Shown here: positions 7,900 through 16,552 of the stretch, piece by piece | Position numbering within the stretch: the stretch's first letter is position 1 | Layout: each line of letters begins with the position of its first letter | Assembly: GCF_002355855.1 (NCBI RefSeq) | Contig: NZ_AP017658.1 | Location: 1-64,000, forward strand | Length of the DNA: 64,000 nt | From: Sphingobium cloacae | GTDB taxonomy: Bacteria > Pseudomonadota > Alphaproteobacteria > Sphingomonadales > Sphingomonadaceae | Reading direction: 5' to 3' | Translations under genes and position numbers: made by a program | Notes under the pieces: model-generated | Told to the model about the DNA's origin: nothing | What the model saw: only the letters and a program-made list of their open reading frames with translations | Databases searched by the model: none

Positions 7900-8139
7900 C
7901 CGGTGGGTGAAACCCCGTGATTCGGTGTGTGATACCCCGATAGTGTGGTGGGTGATACCCCGACGCCAAGGTGGGTGAAACCCCGAGACTCTGGAGACGG
8001 AAAGGTGCTTCCTGCGCCAGTTATCCACAGCCTGCCTGCCGCTCCACCATCGACCGGACCATGTCAGGGTTCAGGCGGCATCGCTGGCCGGTGGGTGAAA
8101 CCCCGATAGCTAGGCCTGCGGTGGGTGATACCCCGATAG
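7900..8139. repeat. oriV: Iteron origin of replication (six iterons and a DnaA box)
   Basis: Six direct repeats of GGTGGGTGAWACCCCGA lie at 7902-7917, 7924-7943 (GGTGTGTG variant), 7947-7963, 7970-7986, 8090-8109 and 8120-8139, several ending CGATAG. A perfect DnaA box TTATCCACA is at 8021-8029, between the fourth and fifth iterons. The array abuts the 3' end of repA, which is transcribed toward it. This is an iteron-controlled theta origin, probably bound by the adjacent RepA (inference from position). Confidence 0.85.
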
Positions 8140-9093
8140 TCAGCGTCGGCCGGCAAGCCGGTCCATATGCGCATCGACTTCCTCGGCCCGCTTGCGCTCG
8201 GCGTCGAAACGGGCGCGCCGCTCCTCCTCGGCGCGCATCCTCTCGGCGAGTGCCAGTGCCTCGGCCTCGCCACGGAGCCTGAACAGCACGGCAGGGCTTT
8301 TGTCCGTCGTCTCGGTCAGCTCCATCGCATAGTCGGGGAGCTGGTCGGCCTCGATCACCCGCCGGAGCATCCGGTTGAACTCCTTGGGCTGGGCATCGCT
8401 GCCGGTCTTGTCCCGGAGCACCTCTACCCGGCACGTCCACCCACCGCGTTGCGTACCGGCGTGCTTGCGCGCGATGCGGTAGAGCGCCCGCTCCAGCCCT
8501 CCGGAAAGCAGGAAATAGTCGGGGTGCATGGTGAGCAGCGACTTCTCGTTGACGATGCCCTCATAGACCCAATCCGAGAGGGTCAGCGTCATGCCGCGCG
8601 GCTGCTCCGTCTCGGCGTCGGTGTCGAAGGTCCAGCTGTCGAGCCAGTTGAAGCCGGCCTTCTGCCGGCGCTTCGTCGCGCGGATCGAAGTCGTGATCGA
8701 AGTCGTCTGTAACCGGAGAAGCGCGGCTTGCAGCTCCTGGTAGTCCCTGCCCCCTGTGCTCCGCTTGATCGCCCGCAGCAGGTCGTAGGGCGTGGTTGTC
8801 AGCGTGCGGGGCAGATCGTTCAGCCCCTGCTGCTTCATGCGATTGAGCGTGGACGCGGCCCATATCAGGATATCGGCATCCCAGATCGTGGCCATGCCGT
8901 AATCGGGAATGGCTTGGACGCGCACCCAGGCATCGCCGTCCGGGCTGCGATACTCGATCGGCTTCAGCCGCTTGCGCTTCTGGAGCGAGAAGAACGGGCG
9001 CTCCATGACCTCCCGCTGATCCTTGAGCGGAAGATCGCCGAGCGCCGGAATGAACAGGTCGAACTCGGGATTGGGATCACGCCGCTTGCTCAC
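8140..9093 (-). CDS. repA: Replication initiator protein RepA (RPA family)
   Basis: 317-residue plasmid initiator of the RPA family. Characteristic stretches: FDLFIPALGDLPLKDQREVM near the N-terminus, FFSLQKRKRLKPIEY, then YGMATIWDADILIWAASTLN (about residues 66-85) and TPYDLLRAIKR. It should bind the iterons at 7900-8139 and open the origin. The C-terminal 50 residues are a charged helix (EAEALALAERMRAEEERRAR). Its start overlaps the preceding ribbon-helix-helix gene by 4 bases (ATGA), so parA, the RHH gene and repA form one minus-strand operon. Confidence 0.92.
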   Translation of the reverse strand: MSKRRDPNPEFDLFIPALGDLPLKDQREVMERPFFSLQKRKRLKPIEYRSPDGDAWVRVQAIPDYGMATIWDADILIWAASTLNRMKQQGLNDLPRTLTTTPYDLLRAIKRSTGGRDYQELQAALLRLQTTSITTSIRATKRRQKAGFNWLDSWTFDTDAETEQPRGMTLTLSDWVYEGIVNEKSLLTMHPDYFLLSGGLERALYRIARKHAGTQRGGWTCRVEVLRDKTGSDAQPKEFNRMLRRVIEADQLPDYAMELTETTDKSPAVLFRLRGEAEALALAERMRAEEERRARFDAERKRAEEVDAHMDRLAGRR

Positions 9094-9416
9094 GGCGCGA
9101 ACCTGGTGTGTCCCCGCTGGACCAGATACTGGCGCAGCAACCGCTCGGTGATGACGGTAAGGGGCTCCCCACCCTCCTCGACGCTGAGCTGGCGCAGCGT
9201 GCGGTGCATGTCTTCGGGAATGTGGATCAGCACCGGCTTCTTGCCGGGATGGCTGCTGCGCCGCGCAGGTGCTGCCGGGGCCGGCGTGTCGGCCGCACGC
9301 CGCGACCGGCGCGGGGCGGCAGGCTGCGGCGCGGGAGTTGTGTCGGCAACCGGTGCCGGTGCATCGGGCTCGTCATCGAAAATGCCGGCGAGCGCGGAAG
9401 TTTTCTTCGCCATCAT
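9090..9416 (-). CDS. Ribbon-helix-helix partition/regulatory protein (ParG-like)
   Basis: 108 residues. The first 60 are disordered and rich in Pro, Ala and Arg. The last 45 form a ribbon-helix-helix fold: KKPVLIHIPEDMHRTLRQLS (strand and first helix) and EEGGEPLTVITERLLRQYLV (second helix). Encoded between a type Ib ParA and RepA with ATGA overlaps on both sides, this is the expected centromere-binding partner of that ParA. In such systems the flexible tail stimulates ParA ATPase and the RHH part binds operator repeats, which may be those at 9433-9464 and 10080-10144. The function is inferred from layout and fold. Confidence 0.75.
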   Translation of the reverse strand: MMAKKTSALAGIFDDEPDAPAPVADTTPAPQPAAPRRSRRAADTPAPAAPARRSSHPGKKPVLIHIPEDMHRTLRQLSVEEGGEPLTVITERLLRQYLVQRGHTRFAP

Positions 9417-10066
9417 CCAACCTCGCTTACTTGCTTAGTCGTAAAGCCGCTTAGTCGCTTAGCCTCGTCATAGGCGGCACGCAACTCGGCTGCTGCCTTG
9501 CTGTCCGGGTCCGTCTCGGCCGCTGTTCTGCCGAGTGGCGTCGCCTTGTAGAAATCCTTGCGGAAGTGGAGGCGGCTGTCGAACATCGTCACGCCCTTCG
9601 CCGCGAAGCCGGCATGGGCCTCCTGGCCCTCCCCGCCCTGATGCGGAACCTGCGTCAGTATGACGGCGAACGGCGTGCCTGCCTGCTGCACCTGCTTGAC
9701 GGTCTGCAACACCGAATGGACGTCCAGCCCTCGCGGCGCGACAGGGATGATGACGAAATCCGCCTGCTCGGCTGCGAGCATAGCAATGTCCTTGGAGTTC
9801 GCCGGCGTGTCGATGATGATGAGGTCGATCTTGCCGCTGCTGCGCCCGCGCGAGACGTGGAGCGGCAGGCCGGCGACGCTGCTGTCCTTCACCATCACGT
9901 CGTCGTCGTCGCGGCGTTCGGACCAGTAGAGCGCCGATCCCTGGCGATCGTCGGCATCGAGGATGACGACGGATGCCCCCTCCCGCGCCGCCTCGACGGC
10001 AAATCCGGTTGTAAGGGTGGTTTTGGATTGCCCGCCCTTTTGCGCGATGACGGCCCATACTTGCAT
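9413..10066 (-). CDS. parA: ParA-family ATPase, short type Ib
   Basis: 217-residue partition ATPase without an N-terminal DNA-binding domain. The deviant P-loop is KGGQSKTT at residues 10-17 (QSK in place of VGK, known in ParA/ParF-like proteins). The second switch is LDADDRQGSALYWSERR, and Walker B is LIIIDTPANSKDIAMLA at about 82. It is first in an operon with the RHH gene and repA. This is the second, unrelated partition system in the window (the other is at 1-2264). The last 16 codons include the CTTAGTCG repeats at 9433-9464, so coding and DNA-site functions may overlap. Confidence 0.9.
   Translation of the reverse strand: MQVWAVIAQKGGQSKTTLTTGFAVEAAREGASVVILDADDRQGSALYWSERRDDDDVMVKDSSVAGLPLHVSRGRSSGKIDLIIIDTPANSKDIAMLAAEQADFVIIPVAPRGLDVHSVLQTVKQVQQAGTPFAVILTQVPHQGGEGQEAHAGFAAKGVTMFDSRLHFRKDFYKATPLGRTAAETDPDSKAAAELRAAYDEAKRLSGFTTKQVSEVG
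9433..9464. repeat. 32-bp repeat unit 1, copied upstream of parA
   Basis: GCTTAGTCGTAAAG, then CCG, then CTTAGTCGCTTAGCC. The same 32 bases occur at 10113-10144 with only three adjacent mismatches (GGT for CCG). The two copies lie 680 bp apart, either side of parA. The CTTAGTCG core recurs every 16 bp in both. Confidence 0.7.
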
Positions 10067-10079
10067 AGCTGCTGCTCCT

Positions 10080-10144
10080 ACTAAGCGGCTAAGCTACTTA
10101 TGGAGCTTAGCCGCTTAGTCGTAAAGGGTCTTAGTCGCTTAGCC
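10080..10144. promoter_or_regulatory. parS: Candidate centromere/operator: 16-bp-arm inverted repeat plus CTTAGTCG repeats
   Basis: ACTAAGCGGCTAAGCT (10080-10095) and AGCTTAGCCGCTTAGT (10104-10119) are perfect inverse copies around an 8-bp spacer. Repeat unit 2 (10113-10144) follows directly. The block is the 72-bp gap just upstream of the parA/RHH/repA operon, where type Ib systems keep centromere and promoter together. Both roles are inference. Confidence 0.6.
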
Positions 10145-10771
10145 GAGTTCGTCCTCACTTCCGTTGCTGATCGGATCGTGGCGCATCGGGCCGTGCCTCT
10201 CAACCGGGCACAAGGGTGCGCCCGCTGTCTCCAGCCATTTGCGCGCGGTCCTGACAGTATAGCCGCACGTCGCGCACTCGCATTTCAGCATCCGCGCCGC
10301 CTGCTTCCTCGGCCGGGTGGTCGCGCTGCCCGTATCAAGCCGGGCATGGGGGAGGGGACCGACCGCAGCGAGGATCGGTGCAATGGCGGAAAGGAAGGCG
10401 TCCCCGGGGGTGGTGGCGCGCATCGGCCCGACCAGCCCCAGCCCGATTGCGATCCGTTTAAACGCTCTCCCGTGTCCGGCCGCGATCCCGACCGCCGCGT
10501 GGACCAGCTCGTGCGCGAGGATCGCGGCGATCTGCGCCGGCATCGCATCAGGGGCGTGGGCGAGGTCGGGCCGGATGAATATCTCGAAATGCCCGTCGCC
10601 GCTGCGCCGGTTGTCCCAGCACTCGCCGATCGCCTTGCCCTTGGCTCCCCTGCTGGTGAAGCCGATCGCCACCCGCACGCGAGAGGGAAGGGGGGCGTCC
10701 AGCGCCTTGAATAGCGGCCCCATGCCGATCGCCACCCGGTTCAGCCAGCTTTCGCGATTATCCTGCTCCAT
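10139..10771 (-). CDS. SprT-like zinc metalloprotease-family protein
   Basis: 210 residues. The catalytic-type motif HELVHA (HExxH, about residues 93-98) lies in IAAILAHELVHAAVG. A C-terminal Cys cluster follows: CECATCGYTVRTARKW, then a Cys-Pro after about ten residues. This is the zinc-ribbon layout of SprT-like proteins. Such proteins are common on sphingomonad and rhizobial plasmids, next to replication genes; their role is not established, though eukaryotic SPRTN relatives act on DNA-protein crosslinks. Same strand as the par/rep operon but separated from it by the inverted-repeat block, so it is probably a separate transcript. Confidence 0.75.
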   Translation of the reverse strand: MEQDNRESWLNRVAIGMGPLFKALDAPLPSRVRVAIGFTSRGAKGKAIGECWDNRRSGDGHFEIFIRPDLAHAPDAMPAQIAAILAHELVHAAVGIAAGHGRAFKRIAIGLGLVGPMRATTPGDAFLSAIAPILAAVGPLPHARLDTGSATTRPRKQAARMLKCECATCGYTVRTARKWLETAGAPLCPVERHGPMRHDPISNGSEDELG

Positions 10772-11104
10772 GTCCTGCTCCCTTCAAATCGCCCTCGGGG
10801 CGATGGCCAAGGCCATCGGCTCTGCCTCGTGGCGAACAGCGGGGGGGTGAGGGGGCAGCGGGAATCTGCCGGGGTGGTGCGGGCGCAGGCGTAGCCGAGC
10901 CACGGCCCGGCTGATTGCCGTTGCAGGGAGAGGGGGGCAGCGCCCCACTTTCCCTGTCCTGACGGGGAGCTTCGCCGGCATCGCCGGCGACCATCTGGCG
11001 GGGAAGCAGCCCCCGCCTACGCGAGCGATCGTCACCCGGCAGGGACGAGACGCCGGTGTGGCGGCTCGGTCGGAGCGCAAGCGGAGATAGAGCGCGGTCC
11101 CGCA
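10772..11104. other. Gene-free GC-rich stretch with two adjacent hairpins
   Basis: No convincing coding sequence. Two perfect hairpins sit at the left edge: CGCCC-TCG-GGGCG (10790-10802) and CGATGGCC-AA-GGCCATCG (10801-10818). The rest is G-rich with short CGCCGGC inverted motifs. It ends at the Tn3 left repeat. Confidence 0.4.
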
Positions 11105-11174
11105 GGGCTGACTACACGAAAGTGCGTTTTACGTACGCTAGGGGGGAACCTTTGGCGAACGCGGGTGAATGGCA

Positions 11175-14132
11175 TCATGCGGCCAGGAGCGAGGAAGGCG
11201 TGCGCAACGGGCGGAGCTGGCCGGGATCGGGGCGGCTTTCGACATTCCAGCGATAGTCGCCGGTGAGCGAGATATGCTCCCATCCCAGCGGGGCGATATG
11301 GCGCGCAACGTCCTCCGGGATCGCCAGCGCCCCGACCGCCCGTTCGAGATAGCGGGTGTTCCACAGGATGATGGCGGCCACGAGGAGATTGAGGCCGGAG
11401 GCGCGATAGGTCTGGTTCTCGAACCGCCGGTCGCGCAGCTCGCCGAGCTGGTTGAAGAAGAGCGCGCGGGCGAGCGCGTTGCGGGCCTCGCCCTTGTTGA
11501 GACCGGCCTGGGTGCGCCGGCGCAGGTCGAGATCGCGCAGCCAGTCGAGCATGAAGATCGAGCGCTCTATCCGCCCGACCTCGCGCAAGGCCAGCGCGAG
11601 TCCGTTCTGGCGTGGGTAAGCGGACAATCTGCGCAGCATCGCCGAAGCGGTGGCGGTGCCGCTGCGGATCGAAGTGGTGAGGCGCAGCAGTTCGTCCCAA
11701 TGGGCGGCGACATGCCCGATGGCTACCGGATCGCCGGTCATACCGGCCAGCAGCGGCCCCGCTTCCTGGCCCGGCAGTAGATGCAGGCGCCGGTCCTTCA
11801 GGTCGCGCAGGCGCGGCGCGAAGCGGTAGCCGAAGAAGGGCATGAGGCCGAACACATGGTCGGATGCGCCGCCGGTATCGGTGTAATGCTCTTCGATCGA
11901 CAGGCCGGTGGCATGGTATAGCAGCCCGTCGAGAACATAGGGAGCCTCGCCGGCGGTCGCCGCGATCACGCGGCTCGAGAACGGATCATATTGGTCCGAG
12001 ACGTGGGTGTAGAAGCTGACGCCGGGTTCATTGCCGTTGCGCGCATTGATGTCGCCGATCGCGGCGCCGCGCCCGCCCGCATGGAAGAGCTGGCCGTCAC
12101 TGGAAGAGGTGGTGCCGTCGCCCCACAGCGCGGACAACGGCACGGTGCGGTGAACGTCGATCAACCGCCCCAGCGCCTCGCTATAAGCGGCTTCGCTGAT
12201 ATGCCAGTCGTGCAGATGGGCGAGCTGACGCAGGGTCGCGCCCTGACAGGTCTCGGCCATGCGCGTCAGCCCGAGATTGATGCCATCGGCCAGGATCACG
12301 GTCAGGAGCGCGTTACGATCGTCCGCCACGCGACCGGAGCGGCGATGGGTGAAGCACTCGGAAAAGCCGGTCCAGCTATCGACCTCCAAAAGGAGATCGG
12401 TGATCTTCACGCGTGGCAGCCGATCATAGGCGACGCGGCGCATATTCTCTGCATCCGGCGGCGTGATCGCCTTGAGCGGGGATACGACAAGGCCATTGTC
12501 GTCAAGGCGCACCTGGGGCAGTTCTCCCTGTCGAGCGAGGATCGTCACCCGCTCGATCGCGGTGTCGAGACTGGCGCGGCGGCCGGCGACGAAGCTGTCG
12601 AAATCAGTATCGATCGCCAGTGGCAGCGGTCCTCGCGCGCGCATCGCATCGAAGGTTGCAGGCGGCAGGAGATAGCTGTCGAAGGCGCGATAATGACGGC
12701 TCGCCGCCACCCATATGTCGCCGGCGCGCAGCCGGTCGCGCAGTTGGGTGAGCACGCACAGCTCATAGGCGGCGCGGACGACCACGCCATCGCGCAGCAC
12801 GAACGGCCGCCATGACGGCGGCACGAAGCGGAGCGGTGGGTTATCGGGCAGGCGCCGTCGTCCGGTGCGATAAATGTCGGCGATCAGCCGAACCGCATCG
12901 AGCAAGCCCTGCACCGCACCACCCCCGCGAAACTCAAAGGCGTTGAGGAACGGCCCGATCACGGAGCGCAGCGAGCGCTGCCGTTCGATCAGTTCCGCCG
13001 TGCGGTCGATTGTTTCCGGCGCGATCAGTAGCTCGGCGTCCACGACCGCCGTTCCCAACCTTTCCCAGTCGATCGAACTGATGGCGGCAAGAGAATCGAC
13101 GCCTCGCGCCCGCGCGTCGAGCAATGTCCGGCATGAGCCGGTGAGCAGGCGAAGCTGCGCCTGCAATGACCGGATCGTGCCGATCGCCTTGTCCTTGGTC
13201 CGATTCTCGGCCCGTCGCATCATGCTCCCCAGGAGCTTGTCCATCATCGTCAGCACCGCATCGGTCAGGCTTTCCTCAAGCCGGATGCCGGCAGCGACAA
13301 GGATCGCATGACGGCGTAGGTCGGGCAGTTCCGCCAGATGCTGCGGCGTGATGCGCGCCGCCTCGTCGGCGATCCGGTCGAATGCCGCCTGCGGGATGGT
13401 CGCGGCGCGCGAGGCCGCCAGGCCCAGCGCGCGAACTTGGTCGAGCCGTTCGATCAGTCGCAGGATATTGCGCGGGGCCGGCGATAGGGGCGGGTTGCGC
13501 AGCCATGAGAGCCAGGTCGCGCTTTTGTCGTCGCGCCGCGACAGGAGGGCGTCGAGCGTCGCGCGTTCGGGTTCGCCGAGATCTCCGGCGAGCACGTCAT
13601 GGACCAGATCCCCGGCCTGCTGCCGCGCCCGTCGCACTATCGCCTCAATCACCGTCACGGGCGGCAGCAGCAATCGCCGGCGTCGCATCTCGTCGATGAC
13701 GATGCCCGCAAGCCGCGAGGACTGGGTGACGGTCTGCGCGATCGGCATGGCGAACGCGACCAGCGCGTGGAAATCCGCACGACTGAAAACGAGATGACCG
13801 AAGCGCCGCGACAGGTCGGCGAGGTGCGACCGCCGCGTTTCGTCGCGGCGGGCATAGTCGCGCCATGATGCGGGCGACACATCCAACTGATGGGCCACGA
13901 ACGCGAGGATCGGCATGGGCGGCGCTTCGCCGGCTTCCAGCACGCGCCCCGGCCAGCGCAGATACAGCATCAGCATCGCATAGCCGAGACGGGTGACGTC
14001 GCCACGCCGGGATGCGATCAGTTCGAGGTCGTCACGGGTCAAGGTGAAGTGACGCGCGATCTCGCGTTCATCGAGCGACGGATCATAATGGCCCGCAAGC
14101 ATCTCGCGGGTTAGCAGGTGTCTTCTGGCCAA
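11175..14132 (-). CDS. tnpA: Tn3-family transposase
   Basis: 985 residues, the normal size for Tn3 TnpA, which catalyses replicative cointegrate formation. N-terminal DUF4158-like region (REIARHFTLTRDDLELIASR). The catalytic core has GDGTTSSSDGQ (first Asp), FYTHVSDQYDPF (second Asp) and YTDTGGASDHVF, followed by the C-terminal helices GLALALREVGRIERSIFML and LNKGEARNALARAL. ATG at 14130-14132. Divergent from tnpR, with a 126-bp gap that should hold res. Clearly different from the other five tnpA genes in the window. Confidence 0.93.
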   Translation of the reverse strand: MARRHLLTREMLAGHYDPSLDEREIARHFTLTRDDLELIASRRGDVTRLGYAMLMLYLRWPGRVLEAGEAPPMPILAFVAHQLDVSPASWRDYARRDETRRSHLADLSRRFGHLVFSRADFHALVAFAMPIAQTVTQSSRLAGIVIDEMRRRRLLLPPVTVIEAIVRRARQQAGDLVHDVLAGDLGEPERATLDALLSRRDDKSATWLSWLRNPPLSPAPRNILRLIERLDQVRALGLAASRAATIPQAAFDRIADEAARITPQHLAELPDLRRHAILVAAGIRLEESLTDAVLTMMDKLLGSMMRRAENRTKDKAIGTIRSLQAQLRLLTGSCRTLLDARARGVDSLAAISSIDWERLGTAVVDAELLIAPETIDRTAELIERQRSLRSVIGPFLNAFEFRGGGAVQGLLDAVRLIADIYRTGRRRLPDNPPLRFVPPSWRPFVLRDGVVVRAAYELCVLTQLRDRLRAGDIWVAASRHYRAFDSYLLPPATFDAMRARGPLPLAIDTDFDSFVAGRRASLDTAIERVTILARQGELPQVRLDDNGLVVSPLKAITPPDAENMRRVAYDRLPRVKITDLLLEVDSWTGFSECFTHRRSGRVADDRNALLTVILADGINLGLTRMAETCQGATLRQLAHLHDWHISEAAYSEALGRLIDVHRTVPLSALWGDGTTSSSDGQLFHAGGRGAAIGDINARNGNEPGVSFYTHVSDQYDPFSSRVIAATAGEAPYVLDGLLYHATGLSIEEHYTDTGGASDHVFGLMPFFGYRFAPRLRDLKDRRLHLLPGQEAGPLLAGMTGDPVAIGHVAAHWDELLRLTTSIRSGTATASAMLRRLSAYPRQNGLALALREVGRIERSIFMLDWLRDLDLRRRTQAGLNKGEARNALARALFFNQLGELRDRRFENQTYRASGLNLLVAAIILWNTRYLERAVGALAIPEDVARHIAPLGWEHISLTGDYRWNVESRPDPGQLRPLRTPSSLLAA

Positions 14133-14258
14133 GGTCGAACCCCTCCATGTCGCTGTCCGTCAGACGTCCGTTGAACGGCCAGCGGGAATGTGTCCGTCAA
14201 CTCTGGACCTGCGATGGCGATTCGGACAAGGTCGCGCGATGATGGGAAAACGGACACG
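14133..14258. promoter_or_regulatory. Probable res site between divergent tnpA and tnpR
   Basis: 126-bp gap with repeated TGTCCGTCA (about 14154 and 14191) and its inverse ACGGACA (about 14250). Tn3 resolution sites occupy exactly this position and carry inverted subsites bound by resolvase. Confidence 0.5.
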
Positions 14259-14864
14259 ATGGGACCTCCCGTGGCACTGATCGGCTATGCGCGCGTCTCC
14301 ACCCCCGACCAGAAGCTCTCGCTCCAGCACGACGCATTGAACGCCGCCGGCTGCGACCGGATATTCGACGATCACGCCTCTGGCGCCAAAGCCGATCGGC
14401 CTGGCCTGACCGAGGCGCTCGCCTACCTGCGCAGCGGCGACACGCTCGTTGTCTGGAAGCTCGATCGGCTCGGCCGCTCGATGAGCCATCTGATCGAGAA
14501 AGTCGGCGAGTTGGCGACGCGCGGCATCGGGTTCCGCTCGCTCACCGAGAACATCGACACCACCACTTCGGGCGGGATGCTCGTGTTCAACATCTTCGGT
14601 TCGCTCGCCCAGTTCGAGCGCGATCTGATCCGCGAGCGCACCCATGCCGGCCTCAAGGCTGCTCGCGAACGAGGCCGCGCCGGCGGGCGGCGGCCAGTGG
14701 TCACGCCCGACAAGCTCCGCAAAGCGCGCGATCATATCGCTTCCGGCCTCACCGTGCGCGAAGCCGCTGCGCGCCTCAAGATCGGAAAGACCGCCCTCTA
14801 CAAAGCCCTTGAAAGCATGGACAGGGACACAAAGCCCACGCGTTCCCGCTCCGTTCGTCCTTAG
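14259..14864 (+). CDS. tnpR: Serine resolvase of the Tn3 element
   Basis: 201-residue small serine recombinase that resolves cointegrates at res. Catalytic Ser in LIGYARVSTPDQ near residue 15; conserved DTLVVWKLDRLGRSMSHL and the region FGSLAQFERDLIRERT. The C-terminal HTH is TVREAAARLKIGKTALYKAL. ATG 14259 (MGPPVAL) was chosen because the family starts a few residues before IGYARVS; in-frame ATGs upstream would read through res. Confidence 0.9.
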   Translation: MGPPVALIGYARVSTPDQKLSLQHDALNAAGCDRIFDDHASGAKADRPGLTEALAYLRSGDTLVVWKLDRLGRSMSHLIEKVGELATRGIGFRSLTENIDTTTSGGMLVFNIFGSLAQFERDLIRERTHAGLKAARERGRAGGRRPVVTPDKLRKARDHIASGLTVREAAARLKIGKTALYKALESMDRDTKPTRSRSVRP

Positions 14865-14897
14865 CGTGCAGATCCGTCACTTTCGTGTAGTCACCCC

Positions 14898-15517
14898 CAG
14901 TAGGAGAGGCCTTCGACGACTATTACACTCAAAGTGATGCTATAGTTGCACGGATAGAGACTGAAGCCGCAACGTACAGCGACATTAACCCATATAAACT
15001 GGTCCTCTATGCGCTGAGCCTGGGGCTGAAGGCATTAGCTGGGCTCTCGGCAGCGGTTGGATTTGCTATTACTATATTTGCCAAAGTTGCGTTGGCGATC
15101 ATTATCGCACTTGGCCCCATCTTCATCGCTCTAGCTCTCTTCGAGCCAACGAGGCGTTTTTTCCACGGCTGGCTGGGGCAAGTATTCAACTATATCGTTC
15201 TCCTTGCTGTAATCATAGCCATCACGACCCTGATCACAGACCTCGGAGCGGCTGCAACAGCAGCATCTGAAGGCGTCGTGGATACGGCTTTCGGTGCTGT
15301 CCTGTTTGCAGCGTACATATTTTTGGGCACGATCTTCTTCTTCCAGGCTCCAGCCATTGCAACGGGAATAGCCGGGGGAGCCGCTGCCGGCGTGGGTGCC
15401 TTCGCCGGAACGGCCTGGGGCACGATGGCATCTCCCTTCCGACAGCGTCGCGTCATGCGCAACAGCCGCAACTTGGAGCGCGCCGCTCACCGCGGCGGCA
15501 CCATCGAAGCGGCGTAG
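14898..15517 (+). pseudogene. virB6: virB6 (type IV secretion), 5'-truncated by the Tn3 element
   Basis: Open frame from the transposon end to TAG 15515-15517, about 205 residues. The sequence is that of the membrane domain of VirB6/TrbL: VLYALSLGLKALAGLSAAVG, then FAKVALAIIIALGPIFIALA followed by LFEPTRRFFHGWLGQVFNYI (the conserved GPIF...F..T...F..W motif), and two more hydrophobic segments. It ends in a basic tail. The N-terminal membrane helices are missing, so the inner-membrane channel protein is non-functional unless encoded elsewhere. Moderately AT-rich compared with the neighbours. First of a virB6-B7-B8-B9 run. Confidence 0.82.
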
Positions 15518-15528
15518 CGAGGCATCTC

Positions 15529-15867
15529 ATGGCTTTTTCTTCACCAATATTCGCGCCTAGCTTCCGCCGTAGCGTCACCTGCCTGGGCGTTGTTCTGGCT
15601 GCGCTCGGCGTCGTCGGCTGTGCATCCGGTCCAAAGAAGCTCGCGGTTTGCAATGGCCATCACCTGCGCGACGTGAACATCTATGGAAGCGTCTTACCGG
15701 GCTCACCTGTGCCTGCGACCACGGCGCCGAGAGCTGCGCCGCCCATACCGCCGCTATCGCATCCAAGAGACGGCGATCCACCCCCACCGCCCGCCGTGCC
15801 TTCCGCGTCATCTTCCGGAGACAAAGTATCGTTCGCACCAAGGGGACCGCATTATGCGAGCTGCTGA
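15529..15867 (+). CDS. virB7: VirB7-like outer-membrane lipoprotein
   Basis: 112 residues with a lipoprotein signal: basic start (FRRS), hydrophobic CLGVVLAALGVVG and lipobox LGVVGCASG with the lipidated Cys at about residue 27. The mature part contains CNGHHLRDVNIYGSVLPG followed by a Pro-rich low-complexity tail. Position between virB6 and virB8 and size fit VirB7, which stabilises VirB9 in the outer-membrane core. The stop overlaps the virB8 start by 14 bases. Confidence 0.65.
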   Translation: MAFSSPIFAPSFRRSVTCLGVVLAALGVVGCASGPKKLAVCNGHHLRDVNIYGSVLPGSPVPATTAPRAAPPIPPLSHPRDGDPPPPPAVPSASSSGDKVSFAPRGPHYASC

Positions 15868-16552
15868 TGACCGCTCGGAGGCGGTGCCGGCATCGGGGCT
15901 GCAGCGCTATTTCCGGGACGCACGAAGCTGGGATCAGGACAGGATCCGGAACGCGCTGCGCTCGACCCGCATCGCTTGGAGCATCGCGGCCATCGCCTCA
16001 CTCCTGGCCGCGGCCTCGATCTTCGCAGTTGCGGCTCTGACGCCTCTCAAGACTGTCGTGCCCTATGTTATTCGCGTCAACCAGACCACCGGCGCGGTGG
16101 ATGTCCAGACCGCGCTCACGCAGCGGCCGATGCGCTACGATGAGGCGGTCACCAAATACTTCCTCGCCCAGTATGTGAGAACCCGCGAAAGCTGGATCCC
16201 GGCAGCGGCCGAAGAAAATTTTCGGTTCGTGACGATCCTCTCGCAGCCGACCGAACAGCAGCGCTGGGCGCGCTTCTACAGTAGCAACAATGGTGCCAGT
16301 CCCCAAAATGTCTGGGGCAAGAACGCAGTTGTGCAGGCGCGCGTGCGCAACATCGCCTTCATCAACGATCGCGTCGCCAATGTCCGGTTCACGCGGACAG
16401 TCCAGACCGAGACCGACATCCAGAACAGCGATTGGATCGCCACGATCACGTTCGCCTACGCCAACGCGCCCATGGCGGAAGGCGATCGCTACCGGAACCC
16501 GCTGGGATTCCAGGTCGAAAACTATCGTGCCGATCCGGAGGTGATCCGATGA
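15854..16552 (+). CDS. virB8: VirB8 inner-membrane assembly protein of the type IV secretion system
   Basis: 232 residues. Short cytoplasmic N-terminus, one transmembrane helix at about 36-58 (IAWSIAAIASLLAAASIFAV), then the periplasmic NTF2-like domain with VPYVIRVNQTTGAVDV, YDEAVTKYFLAQYVRTRE (conserved Y..YV..RE) and RNPLGFQVENYRADPEV at the end. It nucleates channel assembly with VirB9/VirB10. ATG 15854 lies inside the virB7 end. The virB9 ATG overlaps the virB8 stop (ATGA), so the run is translationally coupled. It appears intact. Confidence 0.9.
   Translation: MRAADDRSEAVPASGLQRYFRDARSWDQDRIRNALRSTRIAWSIAAIASLLAAASIFAVAALTPLKTVVPYVIRVNQTTGAVDVQTALTQRPMRYDEAVTKYFLAQYVRTRESWIPAAAEENFRFVTILSQPTEQQRWARFYSSNNGASPQNVWGKNAVVQARVRNIAFINDRVANVRFTRTVQTETDIQNSDWIATITFAYANAPMAEGDRYRNPLGFQVENYRADPEVIR

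Larger units (their letters stand above)
11105..14897. mobile_element. Complete Tn3-family transposon (tnpA and tnpR only), 3.8 kb
   Basis: Imperfect terminal repeats: left from 11105 (GGGCTGACTACACGAAAGTG, ending ACGCTAGG) and right ending at 14897 (on the minus strand GGGGTGACTACACGAAAGTG, ending CGCTAAGG). The block TGACTACACGAAAGTG is identical. Inside are divergent tnpA and tnpR and a res region. Flanking 5-mers (CCGCA and CAGTA) do not match, so it did not reach this site by one simple insertion. The right end truncates virB6. Confidence 0.82.

Noticed and set aside
7900..8139. Regularly repeated GGTGGGTGAWACCCCGA units considered as CRISPR
   Set aside because: Repeats are short (17-20 bp), spacers vary from 3 to over 100 bp, they adjoin repA and a DnaA box, and no cas gene is present; they are iterons.
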